The translations under genes and the position numbers were made by a program. DNA of 40,672 nucleotides, from contig NW_004191596.1 of NCBI RefSeq assembly GCF_000330505.1, positions 72,710-113,381 on the forward strand, read 5' to 3'. The notes under the pieces are model-generated. The model saw only the letters and a program-made list of their open reading frames with translations, was not told where the DNA came from and did no database searches. This stretch comes from Entamoeba invadens IP1 (Eukaryota > Evosea > Mastigamoebida > Endamoebidae). This document shows, one piece after another, positions 10,475-19,600 of this stretch (the first letter of the stretch is position 1; every line of letters starts with the position of its first letter).

Positions 10475-10712
10475 ATTATAATCAAATTATAATAGTGAAT
10501 TGTATTGTTCTTGAATTATTCGATAAATTATTGTTAAACTTTGACTTGTCACTCAAAACAACCTTTCTACATAGAATTGTCAACAACCATAAATATACAA
10601 CCATTATTTTATTTAACGTGGTCAAATTCGACAACAGTTCTTTACAATCTTAAACATTATTATAATGAACCATTTTATATTATTTTTTAACAACATTTAA
10701 ACTGATGTTTAA

Positions 10713-11731
10713 CCCTTCACTCTTCCAGTACCAAAAATTTCCAAAAAATGTATACTTATTTATATCTTATTCATTTTGAGTATAAATTAGAAAGAAATCA
10801 TGCAAAAACGCTTTAAACTTTTAATAACCATGGGAAATACTAGGAAACAAAATTAATAGTAAAAAATAATTTAATTTACTACAAATTAATAGTAAATTTT
10901 AACCTAAAATCGTATTTTTGTTGAAAAAAATGTTCACTTTTCCTGTGAGGAAAACTTGAAGACTTTTCCTGTAATTATTTTTAAGTTTATACTTTTTTCT
11001 TTTTATATCAAAAATTTGTGTATAGTATAATAAACTATACATTATAAGTTTTTCTAAAAACAGGGTTTTAAAATAAGAAAAATTATCAAAAAAAATTAAG
11101 ATAAAAATTTATTTATTGAAAAACAAGAGATAAATCATACTTTGAAAATTCCAAAAGTAATTATTTTAATTTAGTTTAAATTGCAAATGTTTTGATGTTT
11201 TGTAACTAGCGTGTAAAAAAGTTTTTATTGAATTTTAATACTCATAACAAATAACCATATATTATGATATCAGTTGTGCAACCACACTGATTATTAGCGT
11301 TCTCACTATATAACCTATTGTTGAAAATTATGTGTATACGAGATATATTTACGAAATTTTTCTTCTTAACTATCGTTTTAAAAAAATCTTTTTCATTACA
11401 CAAAATAAACCAAATGTATATGAATAACATTACTACCTTTTTCACGTTTTAAAAAAAAAGAACCTTTATATACATTACTCTAAATTATTATAAAATATAT
11501 TTTAAAACTAATATGTATAACACAACTGTGTTAGACTTTTAATTTATATAACATACAAAAATAAAACGTGCAAACTTTTTATATTTTATAAATGATACAT
11601 CAAACGTGAACTGAAAAATACAATATTAAAAATAAATACTGTTTTATTTAGAATAACTTTTAGTTTACAAATTTAAGTTTATATTCATTTGTATTCGTGT
11701 TATAACAATCATATTTCTGGTATTGGAAGGG
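10713..11731. mobile_element. Non-autonomous piggyBac-type element
   Basis: This 1019-bp element is bounded by TTAA at 10709-10712 and 11732-11735, the piggyBac target duplication. The termini are imperfect inverted repeats. The left starts CCCTTCACTCTTCCAGTACC and the right, read inward, CCCTTCCAATACCAGAAAT. They share CCCTTC and CCARTACCARAAAT around a 6-bp length difference. No transposase frame lies inside. A related left end occurs at 38680. Confidence 0.75.
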
Positions 11732-11735
11732 TTAA

Positions 11736-12035
11736 ATAGTAAAATTATTAAAATATCGTATGTGAAGTGTTTGTGAACAAAAAGACAAAAGTTGAAATTG
11801 TTACAAAATGAGAAATTCCTTTAATTTTTGTGTTATAATTTAAAGTTAAGTTATGTTGCATGTCTACATTGTAAAAAAAACACTCTTTAAAATTTGAACA
11901 TTTTTTTTCAGAAATGTAATTGTTAACAATGAAACCTTATATTTTAATCATTGTTGTATAATCATTAGAAATGGTAATTAATTGGTGTTTTTATTTTTCT
12001 TTTTTTATTGATATTAAAATGTTTAAAACCATATA
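11736..12035. other. AT-rich region between the piggyBac-type element and the cysteine synthase fragment
   Basis: No conserved sequence was recognised. It supplies an ATG at 11971 (and another near 12019) in frame with the downstream cysteine synthase fragment. Confidence 0.5.
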
Positions 12036-12246
12036 TGTTTTAGCAGCACTGAAAGAAGCAACTAAAAGTGAGAACAAAGGGAAAACCATTGTAGTTATAA
12101 TACCATCCTCAGGTGAAAGAGACATGTCGACGGAGTTGTATAACACAGTGGATATTGGAAGTAAAACAGAAATTTTGGATGAACTTTTGAATTGATATTG
12201 GTTATTTCTATTTATTTAGCTTTAAATGATTACAGTAAAGAGAATA
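12036..12246 (+). pseudogene. Cysteine synthase 3'-end fragment (duplicated)
   Basis: This is a copy of 5618-5828 with one substitution in 211 bp. It encodes the final 53 residues of the enzyme (VLAALKEATK... to ILDELLN), the stop and part of the 3' UTR. It lacks the PLP lysine and all substrate loops, so it cannot be a functional synthase. The frame happens to stay open upstream to ATG 11971, giving a hypothetical 74-residue chimera with 21 unrelated N-terminal residues. The absence of synonymous drift indicates a very recent copying event or ongoing gene conversion. Confidence 0.93.
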
Positions 12247-12250
12247 AAAC

Positions 12251-12410
12251 ACTCCACTTTATTTTATAAATTCAAATAATATTAATATAATAAAATGTTT
12301 TATACTGTTTACCATGAAGGCTAAATATGCTACATGGAGACTTTTTCTGTCGGAGGTGGTAATTTGTATTATACTTTGTTATTATAATGTTATTAGTTAA
12401 ATTATTATGA
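12251..12410 (-). repeat. Truncated copy of the 27.4-kb MITE interior
   Basis: The region aligns, reversed, with the interior of the element at 27401-27640 (about 27464-27603). Shared landmarks include TACTGTTTACCATGAAGG and GAGGTGGTAATTTGTATTAT. Neither terminal repeat is present. It starts about four bases after the cysteine synthase fragment, so the copying event that produced that fragment may have ended in this repeat. Confidence 0.8.
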
Positions 12411-12610
12411 CGACAGGTTGTGGAAAAAAGTTGGCGTTTTTTCATCCTCCTTTAAGTTAACAAATTTTAAATTTAAGTAGACAAACTTCAAAGCTTACAT
12501 CAAGTATAATAGCTTCTTAATCCCCTTATTTTTAACTGTCTTATTAAAACTTAAATGACGCTTTTGTTTTTCAATTAACCCGTTTTTACAGGGATAATAA
12601 TTAATTTTAG

Positions 12611-12727
12611 ATTATTTTACCTTTTTGGGTTGTGTTTTTTGCACATAAACTCTAAAAAATGGAAAATATTTTAATAAATTTGTTATTCCCTGTTTATTGG
12701 ACCACTTGAATTTTGTTCAATGTTAAT
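12611..12727 (+). repeat. Left arm of inverted repeat around the Ras-like gene
   Basis: Common blocks with the reverse complement of 13886-14010 are TTTTACCTTTTTGG.TTGTGT and, further in, CCTGTTTATTRGACCACTTG followed by AATT.TGTTCAATGTTA. The second block also occurs in altered form at 3631-3671. Confidence 0.65.
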
Positions 12728-12913
12728 TTAAGGTGTTAATGTTATTAAAAGAGAAACAACAAAGTTGATTATACAAACTTTAATTTAACTTTTAGAGTTA
12801 ATAGATTTTAATAATTACAAATAGAAAATAATAAAACTACAAGTTAATAAATTATAAAAAATGTATTATTATTAATTAAAGTGATTGTTAATGTAAATAA
12901 TTAATAATGTAAA

Positions 12914-13486
12914 TTATACTAAAACACACCCTTTCTTTTTCTTTGCTGCTATTGTTTGAAGTTCCTTTTTCTCTCTCTGCAATTTAATGTATTGTTTTGC
13001 AACATCGATAAACATCTCATCGATGTTAATTCGTGTTCTTGCTGAACACGAGTAAAACGGCACATTCCAATTTAAAGCAAGTCTTTCACCATCTGCTTGT
13101 GATACAACTCTTTGAGGCTCTAAGTCACATTTCGACTCACATAAGACCATTACTATTTTCTCGTTATTTTTAATATTAAGAACGTATTCTTTAAAACTTT
13201 CTAATTCATTAAAAGAGTCTATAGATAGTATAGAATATATAAATACAAAGCAGTCGCAATTTTTATATATCATTTTAGTCAATTCTTTATATTCGGTGGA
13301 CTCATCCATTAATATAAAATAGACTTCTATTCCATCAACTTGTTTTAAAACAATATACGAGTCTTCCATTGGATTGGGGACATAATTCTCTTTAAAGATT
13401 TGTTTTTCAAATTGAAGTTTGGTTGTCGTTTTACCAACACCCTTTGCTCCTATTAAACATACTATACAATCCAAACGCCTGTTCAT
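12914..13486 (-). CDS. Divergent Ras-family small GTPase
   Basis: A 190-residue Ras-like protein, probably attached to a membrane by a C-terminal prenyl group. The P-loop GAKGVGKTT (13-21) is intact. The C-terminus carries a basic run (KKKK, 182-185) and a CaaX box CVLV (187-190). Other nucleotide-binding motifs are degenerate. Switch I reads YVPNPMEDSY and lacks the Mg-binding Thr expected in YDPTIEDSY. The DTAGQE motif is DESTE (61-65), missing the Gly and catalytic Gln. NKCD is SKCD (118-121). The last motif, ETSAK, is CSAR (147-150). Normal GTP hydrolysis is therefore unlikely; it could be a constitutively bound or pseudo-GTPase. The frame is clean and full length, arguing for selection rather than decay. 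It lies between inverted repeat arms at 12611-12727 and 13886-14010. Confidence 0.85.
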   Translation of the reverse strand: MNRRLDCIVCLIGAKGVGKTTTKLQFEKQIFKENYVPNPMEDSYIVLKQVDGIEVYFILMDESTEYKELTKMIYKNCDCFVFIYSILSIDSFNELESFKEYVLNIKNNEKIVMVLCESKCDLEPQRVVSQADGERLALNWNVPFYSCSARTRINIDEMFIDVAKQYIKLQREKKELQTIAAKKKKGCVLV

Positions 13487-14144
13487 TTTTAATTATTATT
13501 TTTAATTATAGATTTTATTAATTTTTAGTTCACTTGGTCATGTTCTTTTGTTCTTACTGATTTTTTTGATGTTTTTGCTTTGTTTGAAGTAAATAACAAT
13601 TCATAATCGATATGTAGAAAAAAGCTTGTTTGCAAATTATAGTAAATTATAACATTAGTTGCTATAATATTAAAAACATTTTGTATTATTTCAAAAACAT
13701 TAATTAAAAATCCAAAAAAACAGAAAAATAGAAACTAATAATAAATGGTTGTTTATAATAAAATATAGTTATTCTTAACCAGATGGACTTTTTTCCACCA
13801 ACTCAATCTGTTTTATTTTTTTATTGACTTATTTAGTTTCAACAATTTATATAATATACGATAACTTTACTATTATCATTTTAAATAACATTGAACATAA
13901 TTCAAGTGGTCTAATAAACAGGTAATTACACGTTTATTAGATATATTTCCCGATTATTCAAAGTTTATTCCATGCATATCAATACACAAGCCAAAAAGGT
14001 AAAAATAGTTTAAAATGACAATCTATTATTATATTAAAAACAAGTCAATTGTAAATATTTAATTAATTAATTGACTCATTTTTCAAAATGTGAGTTAATT
14101 TAATTAAATTAAAAACTACGAAAACTCATTAACTTAATAAAAAT
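13487..14144. other. AT-rich divergent intergenic region (Ras-like and actin-like genes)
   Basis: The two flanking genes diverge, so this region must hold both promoters. No standard motif was identified with confidence. It contains one repeat arm at 13886-14010. Confidence 0.5.
13886..14010 (-). repeat. Right arm of inverted repeat around the Ras-like gene
   Basis: Its reverse complement matches 12611-12727 in two well conserved blocks separated by a more variable stretch. Confidence 0.65.
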
Positions 14145-15275
14145 ATGAATAACGAAGAAAACAGTGTTGTAGTAATTGATAATGGTTCCTCCGCTATAAA
14201 ATCGGGATTTGCTGGCGATGATAATCCTCTTAACATATTTCCAACTTTAGTTGGAAGATCAAAATCGCGTATTCAATTCAGTCATCAGAACAACACAACT
14301 GAATATTATATAAACGATTCTTTAAATACCAAAACCAATTTTTTTGACGAAATAAGTCCAATACAAAATGGTCAAGTAAAAGATTTTGACGCATTAAGTG
14401 CACTATGGAAATACATTTTTGAAGAAAAACTTCGCATCGATTCAAGTGAAAAACACATGTTACTCACAGAGGATTTTGAACTTTCATATAGTGTTAGAGA
14501 GAAGATGAGTGAAATCATGTTTGAGTCGTTTAAAGTCCCTTCTCTGTATATCTGTCGACCTTCTGTGTTGCCGATCTACTCGGCGGGAACTACAACTGGT
14601 CTTGTTGTGGAGAGTGGGGAAAGCACTTTTCGACTTGAATTTATGTACGACGGTTTTTCGTATCAAAACAGTACATTTCACAATTCTTTAACTGGCGGCT
14701 GTGTTACAGAAACACTCAGAAGACTTCTTACCAAAAAGTTTAATACATCAACTTTAAATTTTAACCGCGAGACTTTGCAGGAAATTAAAGAAAATTTGTG
14801 TTCTTGTACGACAGACTTTGCAACCAAAAGAACTCAAAAATCGAGTGAATTAGAGAAGGAATTTGAACTTCCAGATGGGACAATTCTACGTCTTGGAATT
14901 GTGCGATTTGAAGTTGCTGAGGCACTTTTTGAACCACAAAAATACGATATCGACTGTGAAGGTATACAGCACTATATAGCAAATTCCATTCAAAAATGCG
15001 ATTTAAATAGTCGAAAATATTTTTTGAGTAACATTATATTAGCTGGTGGAAATACTATGTTTGATGGAATTGATAAAAGACTACAACACGAAATCAATAA
15101 ACTTGTGGCTAAAAATGCAAAAGTTAAAATTATTACATTGCCAGAAAGAAAATTGTCGGCTTGGATCGGAGGGTCCATTTTGGGGTCTTTAAATAGCTTT
15201 GAACAGGCTTTGGTGAGTCGAGAAAAGTATATGGAATATGGGAGTAGTCTTATACATTTGAATTGTCAATTATAA
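14145..15275 (+). CDS. Actin-like protein with degenerate nucleotide site
   Basis: The product has 376 residues, the length of actin, and follows actin from end to end. The first phosphate loop is intact (DNGSSAIKSGFAG, 12-24), as are GGNTMFDGI near 299-307 and WIGGSILGSL near 337-346. However, the second phosphate loop DSGDGVTH reads ESGESTFR (156-163). The catalytic residues Gln137 and His161 of actin correspond to Pro139 and Arg163. The RLDLAGRD motif is missing and the C-terminus ends NCQL rather than KCF. The DNase-binding loop region also differs strongly. It is therefore an actin-fold relative or divergent orphan actin unlikely to hydrolyse ATP normally or to polymerise conventionally. 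The frame is uninterrupted. It could alternatively be classed as an actin-related protein, though no specific Arp signature was recognised. Confidence 0.87.
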   Translation: MNNEENSVVVIDNGSSAIKSGFAGDDNPLNIFPTLVGRSKSRIQFSHQNNTTEYYINDSLNTKTNFFDEISPIQNGQVKDFDALSALWKYIFEEKLRIDSSEKHMLLTEDFELSYSVREKMSEIMFESFKVPSLYICRPSVLPIYSAGTTTGLVVESGESTFRLEFMYDGFSYQNSTFHNSLTGGCVTETLRRLLTKKFNTSTLNFNRETLQEIKENLCSCTTDFATKRTQKSSELEKEFELPDGTILRLGIVRFEVAEALFEPQKYDIDCEGIQHYIANSIQKCDLNSRKYFLSNIILAGGNTMFDGIDKRLQHEINKLVAKNAKVKIITLPERKLSAWIGGSILGSLNSFEQALVSREKYMEYGSSLIHLNCQL

Positions 15276-16699
15276 CTCTTTTTTATATGTTACTTTTTTT
15301 CAAAAGTTATAATAATTTTTATTTAATGAAATTTAGCACTATACTCGGTCTGGAAACGTTGCCGGGTATTTTTAGACCATTAAAACTGAATATTTTGGGA
15401 AACAATTCGAAACACTCCCAAAACATTGTTTCATATTTTTTACCAGGTTTCAACGTTTTTTCTAATTCTTAAATAATTAAACTTGTTTTGTGTAAATTTT
15501 TGTCAAATGGACAACTTTTTACAAGCGGACAACGTTTTTAGACAGACTTTAAATATAATTTTGAACAATTCTGATCGAAATGAAACAAATAAACAATTTG
15601 TTTATAGTTTATAGAATAAATAAATGTAACAACTATACATAAGGTTTGCTTGATAAAATAAATATTTAAAATGGGTTAAAAAATATTCAATTTCTTATTA
15701 TTTAAAAGTTACATAATAATGTTATAAGAAATGATTGTAAAGGAAAAACACCATAATGTCCATTCAATAATATAAATAATAATAATAATAATCACTTTAT
15801 TCCTTGAAAAAAAAATATAGATATTTTTAAATTTATATAAACCATTTTTATAGTATTTTAAAATAAAGTTTTTTTTAGTGTTTTTGGAGTGGACTGAATA
15901 AAGTATCTTAATAAAAAGGGAAAACCAAATAACTTAAAAGTTGTTTTAAGTATTACATGAAGTTTTTTTAAAGCAGTATGTTAAAAAATGCAAATAAGTT
16001 CCTAGTTAATAATTTATATAAATAATCCCGTTTTTATTGAAATTCTAAGAGTAATAAAAAAACAACTTTAAGGTTCACTGTTTTTTAATCACTCTGATTA
16101 TAGAAATATTGTGTTTTAAAACATTAATAACAATCAAACCAATTATAATCATTTTAAAATTTCCCCCAAAACAGTAACTATTACTAATAATTATATTATA
16201 TTAAGTTATAGTTATCGACATAAATTAAGTAATAAATTGTTATTATAATAGATGTTACTAATAAAATTGATGTTATTAGAGTTCTTTATAAATATAACAC
16301 AACCTCAGATTAATATAAATTTGTTATTGTAACTATAGTAATTTACTATAAAATAGTTTAAATATTGAAAATATAATAAAATGGATCAAAACAGATACAT
16401 TATTATTACAAATCGACATTTATTATCTTTCTTTGCATTTTAAAAAACAAATTATATATTATAATAATTTAAATTAAAATTTATAGTTTGAGACTCTCTG
16501 TCGATTTTTTGTTTCAAACCCGTTTCATTTTTTGTATAAGTCATTTAAAACAAGGAAACTATAAATAAACTATATTTATTAAATCTTGATCTAAAACATC
16601 GACATAAAACAACAATATAATTATATCGTTTTATCTTGCTTTTCATTTTTTACAAATACACTTTTATCTGAAATAAAATACATCTTGTAAGACCATTAC
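15276..16699. other. AT-rich intergenic region upstream of the kinase gene
   Basis: It contains dispersed repeat copy B (15341-15565) and a short AAT microsatellite near 15770-15791. No gene was recognised. Confidence 0.5.
15341..15565 (+). repeat. Dispersed repeat, copy B
   Basis: It aligns with copy A (3401-3580) through most of its length and with copy C (24612-24690) in the block beginning TTTTGGGAAACAATTCGAAA. It lies 65 bp after the stop of the actin-like gene and on the same strand, as copy A lies shortly after Sec63. Confidence 0.7.
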
Positions 16700-19600
16700 A
16701 TGGGTTTTGTCTGTATTATTTTGATCAACCTTATTGTTTTGACAACATCCACTGTATGTCAACCGACGAGTTCTGATTGCTCGACTGGCTTCAAATTGTT
16801 AGGTTTGTGTTTATATTTGATTCAACCATAAAAACTAATTTTTATTATTGATATTCGATTTTTTTGGTGTTGTTATTTGAGCTTTTTTTATTTTTCCATT
16901 GCAATTTTATCAAAAAAATAAACTACGAAATCGTTTTCAAATCTTTTTTTATTAACTTACACAAAAAATATTTTAATGTCATTCCTGGTTCTTCATTACT
17001 AATTACAAACATGTATTATACTTATAATATAATTTACTTTTTTTAATTTACACAATAATAATGTATTATAATTATTAAATAATTATACTATTAATTATAC
17101 TATACTAATAACACGGTATTAGAATTATTAGCTAATTTAACTATTCATAAATAATATATTCTATTCTACTTATTACCTATTTTACTATCAATTTGATAAA
17201 TGTATTATAATTATAATATAATTTTGATTTAAAATAAAAATAAAACACTGTATTAAAATGATTAGTTAATTTAACTATTGATAAATAATATATTGTATTA
17301 TACTTTTTAATTATTTTACTAATATATACCAATAAATATCTTATAATAGAAGACTTACAGACAGACATCACGAGTGGAGATAGGATAGCGGATTGTTCTT
17401 TAGTGTACGTGAGCCGTGACTTTGTTCTTACAAAAAGTTGTTTGATGAACTTTACAGTGATTCCCGTCTTTGAATTAGATGGGATTATTGCGATAGATTT
17501 TTCAGAAGAATTTTTTGAGAAAGAAGGAGGCATTTTACTTGACAAAAATGCTGTGGTGACTTTGAGGAATAAGAAACACATAGAGAAGTATCACTCCTTT
17601 CAGGCGTCGAATAATGCGACGTTGATTATTCCGGGGACTTTGGCGTTGTTATCGAAATTAACAGTTCCACCCAAACTGAAACTTTTAATTGAAGAAGACT
17701 TGAGTTGCAATTCGGACTTTGTTATGAGTGAAGGAAGTATTTTGGAAGTCAGTGGGACACTAACTTTACTTAAGAACTGTGAGATGAAGGAAAACACTAA
17801 AATTGGTATTAAAGGAGAAGTCGTGGTCCAGGGAGCCACTTTAAAAATGACTCAAAGTACTTTACATGCAAATTCAATGGAATTTAGTGATTCAAATTCA
17901 GTGATAGAAATTGGGGAAGGCTGCGACATGACTTTGAGTGAAATTACTATGGGAAGTAACTCGATGATGTCTTTTAAAGGCAACTCGAAGCTCAAAATTG
18001 AAAGTGGCGAATTTGTGTTGAAGGACGACAGTCTTTTAAATATTTTAACAAACACTTTGGACTTCTCTGATATCAAGAAAATCGTTTTAAAAGACAATTC
18101 AAGACTTAGTGTGAGAAATACAGTACAAGGGACTTTTAAGTTCTGTAGCGAACTTATTGCAGACGATTTTTCAAATGTGTTAATTTCAAGTTCTAGCACA
18201 TTTGAAATGAATAACATTTCTATATATAATGATGCTCTATTCACTGTCACAGATTCGCCACAGATATCATTTAATAGTATCAATTTATATAGTAAAAGTA
18301 CTTTATTGATATCTGAAAGTGCACTCCAACTGAGAGGTAATTCAATGGTTTTGGCGGACACTTCAATATTAAAAATTGTTAATACGAAGACGGTAAACAA
18401 AGTTAGTACCTTCAATTTTAAAATCGAGTTACACACATCTTCGAATTTAATGTGTCAAAGTGCACTTCCTCTTTCCTTTGATATTTTAATATCAATTTTT
18501 GACGAATCAAAATTAGAAATTGTAGACACCAACATTAAAACTTCTGAGTTATTGAATAAATTTACCAACAGTGTTGGAATCAATTTATATAACAATTCGA
18601 CGTTTTCACTCATTGGAAATGCGCAGATGAATTACTCCAAAGACGTCGTTCTTCACGATTTTTCGACACTTTTGTTGTCATCAAATAAGCAAACCTTTCA
18701 ACCAACGTTTTTCACTCATATTATACAAGCAAAGGACAACTCCTTTATAACCATTCCCAATAACTCAAACAGTGTTATTGCAGCTCAATTAATCTTTTCT
18801 GAATACAGTAAAGTCGATATCGGCATTTCCTCTCAATTTACTATTAATAAACCATTAATAACTATTGATTTTACTAATCAAACGTGTCTTCTGTTATTAA
18901 CATCTTCCTCTTCATTTACTATGGAGTCGGCGTGTAGAGTATATATAGACTCTTGTGTAGAGATGAAGCACGCGTCCACTTTCACTGTCAAAAACGAGAG
19001 TGTTTTAACGGTAGCGAAAGGCATAATAACTCGTGCCAGTGATTATTTTACTTCCGTTATAATTATTGAGTCGACGTCACGGCTGTATTTTAATTGTGAG
19101 AGTTACGATAGAGAGTACTGCCGTTTGCATCTGAGTGATGTAGTGAAAGATGTGAATTGTTACTCCGTGAGTCTTTCACGGTCGACTGTAATTGAAGCGC
19201 CGGGGCGGTCTATAGAGGACTACCCACTCTTCTCGAGTTCCAATGGGATCTTTGAAGTTGATCCGAAGAGTTTTGAGAAGATCACAAGTTGTGTTGACAT
19301 CTTCTCATCGCCATATGGAATTAATATTTTAATTGCTTTGGAAACTTTTGCAGTAGTTGGGTATGACGAGAGAGTCTACAGGTACTGCCCAAGTACTATG
19401 GAAATGTCGACTGAAGTCTTTTGCCATATGAATGGGACTCAATGGATCGAAGGTGATGAAGAAGAAACGGAATACCCATATCCATTCACTCATAGACATT
19501 GCCCTCTACCTTATGATAGTGCTTATGTCAATCACTTTAATGTCATCGCAGAGCACACTTATATCAACACTTTGAACGAAAACTTGAATGTTAATTTTGT

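Noticed and set aside
17852..18436. 194-codon minus-strand frame inside the kinase gene
   Set aside because: Antisense to the ectodomain coding sequence with no independent support.
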